Source: Oscheius onirici (lineage: Eukaryota; Nematoda; Chromadorea; Rhabditida; Rhabditidae). From it: a stretch of 64,000 nucleotides of DNA. The DNA is taken from the NCBI GenBank assembly GCA_932521025.1, contig OW051471.1:10850001-10914000 (forward strand). The letters run 5' to 3'. Positions within the stretch are counted from its first letter, which is position 1, and each line of letters starts with the position of its first letter. The notes beneath the pieces were generated by a model. It had not been told where the DNA came from. It did no database searches and worked only from the letters and a program-made list of their open reading frames with translations. Both the position numbers and the translations under genes were made by a program. Positions 29,426-41,026 of the stretch are shown here, in pieces.

Positions 29426-30897
29426 ATGTCCTGGGATGATTATGGATACGGCTACAATCAAAATGTTAATGTCAACGACTACTTTTTGGACGGAAATGGC
29501 TACACGGACATGTACGGCAACAAAGGTGGAGCCCTTTATGGCGATTCAGGCAAGCTATTCTATTTGTTGAAAAAAATTACCGTTGTGTGTTGTCGGAAAC
29601 ACATGTGGTAAGAAGCAGGCCACCGCTTGTTCAATTTGTTTACACAATTCGTTTTCAGCATTGTATCCAGCCCAACCTTCGCCGAATTTTAGTGGTGGAT
29701 ACGGTTCTACCACTCTTCCTCATTCCAATCAAATGCCGAAACAGAGGAGAAGCACATCATCAATACAGAGCATCGAGGAGTCTGGAGTCATGCCACCTAC
29801 AAAGAAAGTAAAATCGATTAAAAATCGCACCGCCGAGTTTCAGGACTATCTGGAAGGATGTAGGTTTTTGTCAGTTTTGTTCAATCGGATCTCTTTGTCG
29901 TTGTTTTGTTGCTAAAAACCAGCTATGGAACCATTTGAAACATGTCACCGTTTTCATAGTACTTGATGACAGGAAGCAGTCACGATCCCGGTGCGAGTTC
30001 GAACGAGCTGACAGTTCGAATGTCTACAGGCCGTTGACGTTACCATCAAATCGCTGTTAAAAGCATCCTTATACTCGGGACCCCCCCCCCCTCAAGTGTA
30101 AATCAGTTTTCTCTTAATTGCTGCATTGTATAGCTGCTGCCAGTTACTACGAGTTCGTCGTATAGGCGAAACCTTGAGCGAAGCTTACGTGAGGGATTGT
30201 TTCTAGGTAATATAAATTTTGGGGTGGACTTACGCAACTGGTTATATCACCAGTTAATCCACAATTTTACCAATTCCTCAATTTTCAGTGCCAGAAGATC
30301 ATCGCCAAGCAGCCAAGATTCTTGCCGACCAGTTGAAGAGCTTCAAATCAGGCCGTCTCAGTCTTCCCGACGAGCGTCTCGTTCCATTGCCCGAGTACCT
30401 GCTCCCGACGGCAGAATCGTCTCTCGCGACTGGATATATTGAATTAGAGGCTGGAAGCATGAAGACGGCTTTCATCGACGATTCTCAAACATTGAAGACG
30501 AACATAGTAATCTTGCCTCCGTGGCCAGAGGCTTCCGCTTTGAAGGAAATCAATCAGGTGCGTATTTTTTCTTTCTGGCCTTCTTTTTTGAGTTTTTTCA
30601 AAACCTTACTTTTTCAGCATCAATGCAAAGATCAAGTACCAGTGGACATTATCGAGTCGATGAAGAATGACAACAACATCAGTCCGCTCTGTTTCGGTCA
30701 TCTAGTCGGCGAGGAATTGAAGAAGATTGAAGCACACAAAAGGTTTGTATTCTTTCCAATTGGTTTACAGCGAAACTTGCAGAGTAGACATCGCTAAAAG
30801 GATAATGGCTGTGCTGACAAAGTCGGAAGAACACGTCGGACCGCCTGAGTTAAAACGACGCCGTCTAGAAGATTCAGTTGACGAAGAAATTCATTAA
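29426..30897 (+). CDS. Probable nuclear protein with BESS-like C-terminal motif
   Basis: The start MSWDDYGYGYNQNVNVNDYF lies seven bases after an ATTTTCAG acceptor. Exon 1 (29426-29549) ends in a GC donor; later exons begin at about 29659, 30291, 30620 and 30781. The N-terminus is Tyr/Gly/Asn-rich and the middle is basic with an NLS-like MPPTKKVKSIKNR. A conserved-looking block follows (LPEDHRQAAKILADQLKSFK, LPEYLLPTAESS). The C-terminal segment CFGHLVGEELKKIEAHKRVD then AKRIMAVL has the helix spacing of a BESS protein-interaction motif, and ELKRRRLEDS is a second possible NLS. The function is not known; a chromatin or transcription role is inference only. Confidence 0.6.
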
Positions 30898-31212
30898 TAA
30901 TTTGTGTTACGATATATAAAACATACAGTTTGATTGTTTTTTTTAATTGCACGTGTGCTCCTTTCTTATCAAGGCTTCGTAACTGTTTTTGTGTAGACTT
31001 TGCAAAAGTTTGTAATGGTAACAATGCCTTTTGGAAAAAGTGGCTGTCACAGCGCAATCTGTTCGTTGTGAGACTTAAAACGATGAATACTGCCAGTTTT
31101 TTTTTCAAGTTTTTAATCCAGCAGTGCACTTTCTTCTCTCGGGTCGAAACGGCTGTCTCGGACCCTTACAATATCTTCTTTTCAAACCTAAGTTTCTTTT
31201 CCAGACCCTTAA

Positions 31213-33198
31213 ATGAATAAAAAAGGCTGCTACCGAACAGTCATCCTGCCGGAAAAGGGAATCTTCACAGATGATTCTCTTCTCTTCCATCATGTCGGAC
31301 CTGGAGGCAAACTGACGTCAGAAATGATCGAAAGACTTCGGCAGCATGGTTAGTTTTTGCTCACCACTCATGATTTGTTACTGTAGGCAAGATAGTTAGT
31401 ATTTTTTTTCAGGGGTTGCCCTCACTAGTTCGATGTTTAACAAAGAGGAAGACGAGATAATTCGCAAGAATTGGAAGGACTATTCTGAAGAATTCAACAT
31501 CCCATACAGCGATGTACTGGCATATATAGGAGTTGGCGATGCTAGAAGGGTATGTTTTTATTCAGTTTTCAATGCAAGTTTCAGGAAAGAGTCGAAATAC
31601 AAAAAAGACGATATTCCTGTGTCGTGAACAACTTCTGGCCCCGAATGTGCAAAGGTCTGCCACATAGAAGTGCTCAAACTCTCCACAGGAGAATGCGCTG
31701 GCTCTTCGATCCAATAGTGATGAAAGGACAGGGATGTCTACAGTACAACAAACGGTATAGACTCTTTTATCTTCCTCAGTATATTCATCAGAATGCCATT
31801 TACATACAGAGATCTAATCAGTTTTGCCATGACCTATAATCTGCTGAATTCGCAGCAGCTTGCTGCTGAGGTAAAAACAAGTTGTTTTCATAACCAGGAA
31901 AGCTTTAGAAAATCGATCGAACTCTAATGTTGTGTCAAAGTAACTACATGAAGTTGCAACGATATATTGGAACTCTTGAAAGGCAGAAGTACAAAATGCT
32001 CTGGAATCTTGTAATAAGCAACACGAGGGTACCTTTTTGTGAGACCAGCTTCAAAACTGTAAGATTTTTGTCAAATGGACCAAAAAGCTGCCCCTGATTG
32101 TTGGTCATTATCTCTTCAATATATTAGATCATAGCAGATAGACATTCCTGTCAGCGAGACCCCCTCTCTTATTCTTAATTTTCAGGAGATCAAACGAGCT
32201 ATTCGAGAACCCAACTTGCCTCGTGCATATAAGCTGGAAAAACACATCGACTTTCAGAGATTGTGTGTCGTTACGAATATTCCTCATTTAAACATCAAAA
32301 AAGCTTGGTTTGTTTTCTTCTCGCATCTCCACATTAAATTTACAGGGAGGTGCTGATCGAGCTGTTGATCTGGGAATACGGAACGGCTCACTCGAAAATA
32401 CCGAGCAAGAAGGCTGCCATGACGGAAACCTACAGAGTCGTCTTCAATCCTGTCGCTCACATCTCTGCTACCAAATTTTGCATCTATCTTCGCCTCCTAA
32501 TCAAATGTGTCAACAAGGAGGTCACTTCGAAACATCTGAAGGCCAAACACTGTCGTTTCGATCGGCTTCCAAAGGAGTAGACTTTTTCTTCTGTATCCAA
32601 AAATGTTTATTTTTCAGAATGCTGCAGTACGGTATCACAGGCTTCCACGTTGATGACCCAATTCAAACTGAAGACGACTATCTTTTCGGAGAAATCAAGA
32701 AAACTCTTCGAACAGCCAATGAGCTAGTTTTTGTCTATTTGGTTAGGGAATACACTTTAAAAGGTTCGTCATATTTTGTCATTTTCAAAATCAGGTTCAG
32801 AACGAGTCAAAATCATCAGCTTGGCCTACGAGACAACTTCAACAATATTTTTACGAAATTGGAAGAGACAGAAAGCTGCACATGACACACACAGAAGGCA
32901 TGGACAACTTTGTGAGTTCCTTTTTTATTCTAAAACTCGATATTTTTTTTACAAAAAACGTCTTGTTTGAGATGGAAGACTATTTTCTACAATAATCTTC
33001 ACCTTCTTTAGGAAGCCGGCAATCGTACCCTCGAGCGCGTCCATCTGACCGAAGCTGTCATTCTCTTCACCAAACAGCTCGATTCGGACTGGATTCCGCC
33101 GACTAAATTCAAAAAACACGTTAATTTTCAATCGCTTTCTTAAAAAACATAAAATTTAGGTCGAATCGGACGAAGTTCTCCAACTCTTCCCGTCGTAA
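31213..33198 (+). CDS. Myb-like DNA-binding family protein, paralogue 1 (C-terminally shortened)
   Basis: The start MNKKGCYRTVILPEKG follows a TTTTCCAG acceptor. The next exons hold an acidic-start helix (MFNKEEDEIIRKNW, DYSEEFNIPYSDVLAYIGVG) and a basic helical segment (NFWPRMCKGLPHRSAQTLHR, RMRWLFDPI) with the W/R spacing of REB1/TTF1/DMTF-type Myb repeats; that family call is inference. The rest (KYKMLWNLVISNTRV, LIELLIWEYGTAHSK, CVNKEVTSKHLKAK, MLQYGITGFHVDD, EAVILFTKQLDSDWIPPTK) is shared with the paralogue at 35171-36823. Relative to that copy it has an extra segment before EAVIL (GNRTLERVHLT) and stops at LFPS (33196-33198), about 40 residues earlier. The paralogue's sequence past this stop is still recognisable but shifted. 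Confidence 0.6.
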
Positions 33199-33950
33199 AA
33201 GAACAACTCGGCTCTAGTCTCGGAAGAAGAAAGAAAACGTCTGAGAGAGAAGTACGCCGAAGAGAATTAGCCGAAGATCAAGAAAATCCATAAAGATGAC
33301 GACGAATAGGTAGCCTTTTTTCTCGTTAGTTTTCCCACAAAACCACTTTTTCTCGTTGTTGTTACGTTGTTTAGTTCTTTCCATTAGTCGCTTGTTACGT
33401 TCCAAATTTGCTCAAGTTTACCTCATAATTGTCATGTTCCTCCCCCAAATTTTCCGAGTCTTTCTTTACACGGTTACTTGCTATTCTCTCAGGTGAATTG
33501 TTCCCGATCTCTTTTAGACACTTATCATCCGGTTTGTTCTTTTTTTGTTTGTTATAAACTTGTTTTCTCAAATTGACTTTTTTCTATTGAATTTGCACTC
33601 CTTTTATCCCAAGGCTTCGTAACTTTTTTGTTTGTACCTGTCATGTATTTGTGAGAGTACATAGGTATTATTTGAGGTGCAAACAAGACACGGCGTGTTA
33701 CGGCCGTCGCAACTTTTTCAAACTGGAAAAGTGGCGCCCGTAAAGTACCCCTCTCTGGCGCGTATTCAAATGCCGTTTTATTCGAAAAGTCAAATCTTTG
33801 TATGTCGCTGTAATCTTGCAAATATGCTATTTTTCGACATTTTTCTCTTTAATCCTATGGTCTCTGCAATCCTCGCTCTTGTCGTCCGTCGTCCTCATTT
33901 CCTGGAAGTAATCTCATAGAATTAAAAACAACTACTTAAAACAACTAAAA

Positions 33951-34310
33951 CTGGTGGCTGCCCCAGAATGGTCGTCATGTGTGTGAAGATCCTTTCTATC
34001 GCCTCTTGGACCTGATTTCCAAACATAATTAGCTCCTTGCTAAATTGTTGTTTGCTTGCTTGCTGTCGGAGGGCTATTCGTTAGAGGATTCGTCAGACGG
34101 CTCTTTTCTTCATCGTCGTCTGCATCTCTATCAGGTTTTTCATCTTTTTCCACCCAATTTTGTTACAGATGCAACAAGAAAATTTAATAACTGCAGAAAG
34201 CAAGCTAACAACAATTTAGCAAGGAGCTAATTATGTTTGGAAATCAGGTCCAAGAGGCGATAGAAAGGATCTTCACACACATGACGACCATTCTGGGACA
34301 GCCACCAGTG
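33951..34310. repeat. Inverted duplication with approximately 115-bp near-identical arms
   Basis: The left arm 33951-34065 (CTGGTGGCTGCCCCAGAATG onward) and the right arm 34196-34310 are near-perfect reverse complements separated by about 130 bp. The right arm, read on the plus strand, is open as QVQEAIERIFTHMTTILGQP and runs into the fragment at 34314. This suggests duplicated exon sequence rather than a transposon terminus. Confidence 0.85.
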
Positions 34311-34478
34311 GAGAGCTAGGTGGGACGGAAGGACACCGGGACCAAGTCGAAGGAGCGGCTTCTTGATCTTCCTCCACTGTCTCTTGATGATTTGCGTGCT
34401 GCACCCAGTAACCGGATCGACGAAGTTCTGGCTGTGATTCACAGCAGTGTGGCCGAATCCATGGTCGACCACTTGACG
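34228..34478 (+). pseudogene. Coding-like exon fragment of unknown gene
   Basis: After an in-frame stop (ESW-like context GAGAGCTAG at about 34311-34319) the frame continues as LLDLPPLSLDDLRAAPSNRI, DEVLAVIHSSVAESMVDHLT and reaches a GT (GTACGC) at about 34480. It looks like a relic exon with one break. I do not recognise the family, and no flanking exons were found. Confidence 0.35.
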
Positions 34479-34855
34479 GTACGCTCTCGACTCACTGTTA
34501 CAAGTTTATTAATCTCAATCGGCCAAAAAAATGATGGCAGACGTTGTCTTCAATAGCAGACGGTGTTGTTTTCTCCATATATGCCCTTTTTACTCCTTTT
34601 TTTTGTGTGAAATAAACGCTTTTCTGTGTCTGTGCTATTTTTTCTCGAAAAATGCTGAAAAATGACGAGAAATGGTGAAGAAACGTGGAAAATGAAAGAA
34701 AACAAGTTAGGCTACGCTAAGTGACTTAGTTTTGTCCTTTTCAAAACATAACAGTTAACAGTTTGCTATCTGATCCCTCTCCAGATCAATTAATAGATAA
34801 GAGCAGTTTAAATACTGTACACCAAAAAAGACAATCTGATCTGAAAGTACAGAGA

Positions 34856-35095
34856 CAGATCTCTGTCCCTCTTTGTCCCACTGTCCTTCTGTCTCTCTGT
34901 TCCTTTGTCCCCCTGTCCCTCTATCCCTCTGTCCCTCACTCTCTCTCTCTCTTTGTCCCTCTGTCCCTTTGTCCCTTTGTCCCTCTGTCCCTCTGTCCGC
35001 TGTCCCTCTGACCCTCACTCTCTTTCTGTCCCTCTGTAACCTGCAAGGGCGGAAAGTACAGAGACAGATCTGTCCCTGTCCCTGTCCCTTTGTAA
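34856..35095 (+). repeat. Pyrimidine-rich minisatellite (TGTCCCTC units)
   Basis: Imperfect repeats of CTCTGTCCC/TTTGTCCC over about 240 bp, ending near 35095, just upstream of the truncated Myb-like paralogue. AGTACAGAGACAGATCT occurs at both 34846 and 35053, so part of the tract is itself a larger direct repeat. Confidence 0.8.
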
Positions 35096-35170
35096 GCTGA
35101 GAGACACTGGACGAAGAGAGACAGACCGAGGTCTGTGGTTTAAGTTGGGTGACCTAAGGGTGACCTTCAA

Positions 35171-36823
35171 AATTGGAAGGACTATTCCGAAGAGTTCAAC
35201 ATCCCTTACAGCGAAGCACTAGCATTTATAGGAGTTGGTGATACTGGAAGAGTGAGATTTCTTACATTCAAAATTCAGAAGAAGTTACAGGAAAGAGTCG
35301 AAATACAGAGAAGAAGGTATTCCTGTATTGTGAACAACTTCTATCCTCAAATGTGCAAAGGTCTGCCTCATAGAAGTGCTCACAGCGTGCACCAACGCAT
35401 GCTCAGAGTATTTGATCCAATAGTACTGAAAGGACAGGGATGCCTACAGTACAACAAACCGTACTTTGCCCTCATTTTCAAATAATTTGTTTTCAGAGTG
35501 CCACTTACTTTCGGTTATCTGATAAGTTTTCTGGTAGCGTATAATCAGTGGAACTCGCAGCCTGTGGCTGCTGAAGTACGAGATTACGCTTTTCAAATGC
35601 AGTTTTTTTTTTTAGAAAAACGGTCAAACTCGTATGTTATGCCAAAATCTTTGTAGGAAGTGGCAACATTACTAGGAGCTCCGGATAGGAAAAACTATAA
35701 AATGCTTTGGAATTACGTCTTGAGCAATACAAAAGTTCCTTGTAGTGAGGACAGCTTCAAAACGGGCTGATTCCGTCCCGATTTAAATTCCGTCCCGGCC
35801 CTGATTTAATTTTATAAGTTTTCAGCAAATCAAACGAGCTATTCGCGATGCCAACTTGCAACAGACTTACAAACTGGAAAAACAAATAGATTTCTGTAGA
35901 CTGTGTGTAGTTACGAATTTTTCTTTTTCGAAAATCAAAACTTCTTGGTATGTTCATCTGCCTTTACTCACAATTAGATTATTATTACAGGGAGAAGCTA
36001 ATAGAACTGCTGATCTGGGAATACGGAACGGCCCATGCGAAAATATCGATATCGAAAATTGCTCATATCTCTGCTACCAAAATTTGCACCTATCTTCGTC
36101 TCCTAATTAAATGTGTCAACAAGGAGGTCACTTCGAAACGTCTGAATGCCAAATACTGTCGTCTTGAGAAACTTCCGGACAAGTAAACTTTTTCTTCCGT
36201 ATCTAAAGATGTGAATTTTAAGAATGATGCAGTACGGAATCACAGGCTTTCACGTTGACGACCCATCCCAAACTGAAGCTGACTATCTTTTCGGAGAAAT
36301 CAAGAAAACTCTCAGAATGGCCAACAGACAAGTTCTTTTCTATATTAACAGAAGGTACACGCTGAGAGGTTTGTAAGTTCTTTGTTTTTAGTAGGCAAAC
36401 TTTTGCAGAACTAGTTCAAATTCTGAGCATGGCATGTGAACGACAACTGAACGAGATCTTCCAGACAATGGGATATACGCGTAAGAATGAAAGGACGAAC
36501 ACAGAGGGCATGGATAATTTTGTAAGTGCTTTCTTTTTAAAGCAGAATACAAAAATTCAGGAAGCCGTCATTCTCTTCACCAAACAGCTCGATCCGTACT
36601 GGATTCCGCCGACTAAATTCAAAAAATACGTTAGTTTCGGTCATTTACTCTCATTTTAAAAAATCAGGTCTAGTCGGACGAAGTTCTCCAGCTCTTCTCG
36701 GCGGAAAAGAACAATTCGGCTCTAGTCTCGAAAGAAGAAAGGAAACGTCTGAGGGAGAAGTATGCCGAAGAGAATGAAGATGAGCCGAAGATCAAGAAAG
36801 TGCGTCAAGATGGCGACGACTAG
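35171..36823 (+). pseudogene. Myb-like family, paralogue 2 (5'-truncated)
   Basis: Homology to the gene at 31213 starts abruptly at NWKDYSEEFNIPYSEALAFI; the first exon and the MFNKEEDEIIRK part are missing, replaced by repeat and spacer sequence. The remaining exons are open with plausible splice sites: RRRYSCIVNNFYPQMCKGLP, HRSAHSVHQRMLRVFDPIVL, VPLTFGYLISFLVAYNQWN, APDRKNYKMLWNYVLSNTK, LIELLIWEYGTAHAK, LRMANRQVLFYINRR and the C-terminus REKYAEENEDEPKIKKVRQD, which paralogue 1 lacks. The last intron can use the TCTAG acceptor to avoid an in-frame TAG. It could still be expressed from an internal or novel start; none is obvious. Confidence 0.6.
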
Positions 36824-37008
36824 CCCTCTTTTCTCGTTAGTTTTCCATCAAAACCAACTTTTTCTCGTTGTTATTACGTTTTTTTTGCTTTTCCTATTTG
36901 TTTCCTTCCAAATTTGCCCAAGTTTACCTCACTATTAGCTTTTATCTAGTCATTAGACTCCCGATTTCTTTTTTCAGGTTCTCGTTATCTTTCAGACATT
37001 GATTTAGG

Positions 37009-37203
37009 TCAGGGATGTTCGGATACCGGATTTCCGGATGGCGCCGTTTTGAATTGGCTGCGCACCAACTCCTAATACATAGGGCCTGCGTATCGGCAAC
37101 TACCGTAGTCAAATGTCAATACGCAGGCTGCATGCATTACGAGTTGGTGCGCAGCCAAATCAAAACGGCGCCATCCGGAAATCCGGTATCCGAACATCCC
37201 TGA
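37009..37203. repeat. Fold-back element (TCAGGGATGTTCGGATACCG termini)
   Basis: TCAGGGATGTTCGGATACCG at the left is mirrored by CGGTATCCGAACATCCCTGA at the right. Arms of about 65 bp include GGCTGCGCACCAACTC. Total 195 bp. The right window edge at 63939 starts with a similar terminus. Confidence 0.88.
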
Positions 37204-37351
37204 TTAGAATGACAGCTTTTGTACATGTCTGTTACCTTCCTTTTGCTAGAAACAGCTAGATTCTTTTTCATGGGTTTCCAAACCGTTTTCACTTAAAAAA
37301 ATGATGTTCCTCTACTCGGATTTTTGAAGTATGATTTGTTCAAAAAGAAGA

Positions 37352-37920
37352 GGGATTACCGTAAGATTTTAGCTCTTCCGTTCGAGACCCACTTAGCACG
37401 TAAAAATTGGATACTCAGCTGTTGCAGTGGAAATTGACCGGCCGTTGATATTGACTGGAAATTCATTATTTTGGATTTTTTATTTATTTTTTTGCATATA
37501 TTTTTCATTTTTTTTTAATCAAAATAGATAGATTGATTCATTCCTCATCTTTTAAGACCAAAACCAGCCGTTTATATGGGCTAAAGGCTTAGCTAAGCCC
37601 AAAACAACCAAACATGGCTTGTGAAATTGTTTTCAAGTGTATTTTTCCGATTTTTTTCGGTCGTTTTGGTATCAAAACGTTCCAAATAGGATATTCTACA
37701 ATAATAAAAGAAAATAAAGTCAAAAAAGATCGATAAAAATAGAAAAAGTGAAATTTCCGGTCAATATCAACGGCTGGTCAATTTCAACTGCAGCACCGCC
37801 AACAAATTCCAACATTCGCTGCGTATCTTTCTTTTATCTTTAGGATTAGTTAGCTGAGTATCCAACGTTTGCATACTAAGTGGGTCTCGAAGAGAAGAGC
37901 TAAAATCTTATGGTAATCCC
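37352..37920. repeat. Fold-back element (GGGATTACCGTAAGATTTTA termini)
   Basis: GGGATTACCGTAAGATTTTA and TTCGAGACCCACTTAG on the left recur inverted on the right (to GGTAATCCC at 37920). A second inner inverted pair carries GGTCAATATCAACGGC. It spans 569 bp and is AT-rich in the middle. A short related stretch (TTTCGAGACCCATTTATCAC) lies in an intron near 2764. Confidence 0.85.
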
Positions 37921-38693
37921 TTTATTTTTGAACAGACCATAACTGCGCGTGGGTCCCGTCACGATTTGCAAAATTGTCTGGAGGCAGACGGAGCTCTTTT
38001 CCTAAATTTCTTTCTATCCAGTTTTTCTTCTTTCTTGCACTTTTCTTGATTTTCTTCTCAAAAAACTGATTCCTGTGTGAACTTCAGCACTTCTGTTTAA
38101 CTTGTCACTGAAAATGCGATGTGGAGCGCTGTACATGACCCGTTTCGCAAACTTTCGTATCTTGCCGAGAGTTTGTTCCGCCCGCTTTTCTATCGTATTT
38201 CCTGTTGATCAGCAATATGTACTTTTCCTTTTCTATGTGGGCGTGATTTTTTTTGCAGCTGTAAGTTCCACCGTTGAGAAAATCAAGAAATTGGTTTGAA
38301 TTGTTGCAGTTTACCCTGAAAATCAGGGGTTTGGTTGTTGCAGCGAAATATTTATTACTGTTGCGTTCTTTTTTTAACAGACTATAGAAAATGATTTCAA
38401 GCCTATCTTTTCTTCTTTCATTATCAAAGCTTCCCTCTGACTTCCTCTGCTCGATTTATACCGTGTAATACCTCACTCAGTTGTCCTTGTTGCCGGTTTT
38501 TTATACAGCTAAATTGGTGAAAAGTGCTCTCGAGATTGGCAAATTGTTTCTTACATTTTTGACTCTTAAAAGCTTCCTGTGTGTTCTCATCTCCCGATTG
38601 TTCAAGCTCATCCACTTCCTTTCATTCTTATCGCGCATTTTTGCCTCTTTCACAACTTTTCTTCATTTGTTGATTTGCAGCAGTAGCTTCAAC

Positions 38694-39216
38694 ATGGGAG
38701 ACGTCGTCACGATCAGGACGCGCAAAGTCCAGGCCAATCGCCTGCTGTACAGAAAGCAAATGGTTAGTTCAACATTTTCTTTCCCATTTCAATGCTAAAA
38801 GTTCAGGTCGTTGAAGTGATCCATCCTGGCCGACCGACAGTGCCCAAGACAGAGATCCGTGAGAAGATTGCCAAGATCTACAAGACTACCTCCGATGTAG
38901 TTGTCCCCTTCGGCTTCAAGAGCCAGTTCGGAGGAGGAAGGACCAAAGGATTCGCCCTTATTTACGATACTCTCGATTACGCCAAGAAGTTTGAGCCCAG
39001 ACACCGTCTTGTCAGAGTAAGTTCCCAATTCGCTTCGTTTTGCTCTATCAAGCCTGTTACCTCTTTCTGTCCCATCCTTGCTCATCCATTTATTTTCAGA
39101 TGGGACTCGCCACCAAGGTAGAGCGCGGAGGTCGCAAACAGCGCAAGGAGAGAAAGAACCGTCAGAAGAAGGTCCGTGGAACCGCCAAGGCTAAGGTCTC
39201 TGCTGGAAAGAAGTAA
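38694..39216 (+). CDS. rps-24: 40S ribosomal protein S24 (eS24)
   Basis: Three exons (38694-38762, 38807-39016, 39100-39216) give 131 residues, the usual eS24 length. Motifs: [65 protein letters not shown]-type ([14 protein letters not shown]) and the basic tail [20 protein letters not shown]. Component of the small ribosomal subunit. The pyrimidine-rich upstream stretch and a nearby TTGCAG acceptor fit a highly expressed trans-spliced gene. Confidence 0.97.
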
Positions 39217-39308
39217 TTTTGTTTCGTTATTGTTATGTGACAGTAAATTTGTTGCTATACAGAATCGAATGGCTTTATGCTCCGTAGGCACCAAAAGTAG
39301 GTAGAAAT

Positions 39309-41026
39309 CTAAACAGCAGTGACTGCCCACTGTTGTGTGAGTTGCAAAAAGTAGACTTGACCATCATCTACATTTTTCGGCGACGGTTTTGGATCGCTCA
39401 ACATCATACTCCGAATCAATGCAACTATGTAGTCGTTGTGGTAGAGCATGCCGACAGCTATTATGACGCCATTTCTAGAAATGTTTGATAAAAAGATTGA
39501 TGTTTTCTTACACTGTCACGTAGAGATTGAAGTAAACGTCCAGTAGTTGTACGTTTTCCTTCCCAAACCAATTATCAGCTTTTTCTGCATGTGCTAGGAA
39601 GAAGAACACAAATCCGGCCACGTTTATTGTTCCCAGGGCTACGATTCCATGAACGATTATCTGGAGTGATGTAGCTTGTTTTTGGCCAATTGGTCTTACA
39701 AGTTGTTAGTAAGTGCAAAGGTAGATCTTGTTTTCATCGGTAACACATGACCCCACCTCAACGAACTCTCAGAGCTAAAGCGCCCCAGTATCAATTTATT
39801 TCCTGTAAGTTTTTTTCATAACTTCTATCGGGTCGTCTTTGTTTCAGTTACAATCTGCTTCTTTGCAAAACAATTGCGGATTGTGGGGTGTATGTAGAAA
39901 TTCTAGCCTTGTACGTAGTGTGGTACGTTTTCTACTCGGATATTTCAAACTGATTATAATTGAGCCAGAATACACGCCGATCTTTGCTTCTGTACGAAAT
40001 GGACATGTAGTTTGCGTGATAACCAGCTAGCATGGTATAATTAGTAGGATGAGGTGAGCTAACAGCACAGAATAACCTTTACTTACCAGTAGTTGATAAA
40101 GACGTTTAAACTTCACGAAATATTGTACTCACCTTGGTCGATCTAATGTTTTCCTGCAGCTGAAATCGTATGCTCAAAGAGTAAGGAAGAGAACAGGTTC
40201 TGTGACATTGGTTCAGTTCAGCGTACTGTCTTTCCACTCGACATTTTAGGTGGTAAAATAGCTGAAAGGACTAGGCTTCGAGGCGAACTAGAAACTAACT
40301 ATACAGCCGACTGTCCCTGTTATTCCAGCGGCAAATACCAAAAATTTCCAGTCTTGCCAATCTGGAAAAGTTTTGGATCTCATTGGAAAATAAATGGACG
40401 GAGATAAATTAAATTTTTGGATCAGTCAAATGGGATATATAGGGAGAGGAACAATGACAGTGAGAGTTACACAGAAAAAAGGACATAAAAAGAGAGACGT
40501 TGACGTCAAGACAGAACCCTTCTCAGAAAACTCACTGAATGTGAAAGAAGCACTCCCGGACAGCGCATACAAAGAGGAAGCAGCCGTTAGCACGACAGAA
40601 ATCCACCTGCGGGGCCGTTTTTCATAGTCCCGAATGAAGTACATGGCTAGCGAACGTTCAAAGTACAGCCAGAGCGGCCTATAATATTGTTTTTATCCCT
40701 TTATAATGAGCTCACGTTGAAAGAACCAGCGTCATGTGATAGCAGCGCAAAAAGCTGAGAAATGTTGGTAGCCAGTGTTGTTCAGGTGGCGGTGGACCAA
40801 AAAGACCGGATTCTAGACAAATTAGACCGAGTCTAGAGGTAAGAGAGATATAGTACTGGGACATGACGAGAAGAATCAGAACCTTCAGATTGATGTGAAT
40901 CTGAATTCGGATGGCAACGGCGAGCATCCATGCGAATAGGAGCATGTTCAGGACAATTAGAGCAGCTTCAGTGATGAAGAGTGTCCGAAGTTGGGATATG
41001 TTTAATGGAATAATGTATTGAAGCAT
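39309..41026 (-). CDS. Sre-family 7-TM chemoreceptor 1
   Basis: The start MLQYIIPLNISQLRTLFITE leads into TM1 (ALIVLNMLLFAWMLAVAIRI). The family hallmark after TM3 reads LYFERSLAMYFIRDYEKRPR; LSIRFQLQENIR lies in the loop before TM6; the last exon ends VGMLYHNDYIVALI and VYFLQLTQQW, which recurs in the other three sre genes in the window. Exons are near 40712-41026, 40500-40640, 40280-40390, 40120-40250, 39520-39670 and 39309-39480; internal borders are approximate. A predicted chemosensory GPCR of the plasma membrane or cilium; the ligand is unknown. Confidence 0.75.

Larger units (their letters stand above)
33199..35170. other. Spacer between Myb-like paralogues
   Basis: Decayed 3' remnant of paralogue 1 (33199-33309), AT-rich sequence, a large inverted duplication (33951-34310), a coding-like fragment and a pyrimidine-rich repeat tract. 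No intact gene is seen. Confidence 0.6.
36824..38693. other. Intergenic region dominated by fold-back elements
   Basis: Holds the two inverted-repeat elements at 37009-37203 and 37352-37920. The remainder, 38000-38690, is the pyrimidine-rich upstream region of rps-24, ending in a GATTTGCAG acceptor about 15 bp before its ATG. Confidence 0.6.

Noticed and set aside
29975-30035. Second tRNA-like stretch (GTGCGAGTTCGAACGAGC)
   Set aside because: No cloverleaf can be drawn around it; it lies in an intron of the BESS-like gene.
34856-35095. Possible CRISPR-like array of short repeats
   Set aside because: Repeats are degenerate pyrimidine units without unique spacers, and the genome is eukaryotic.
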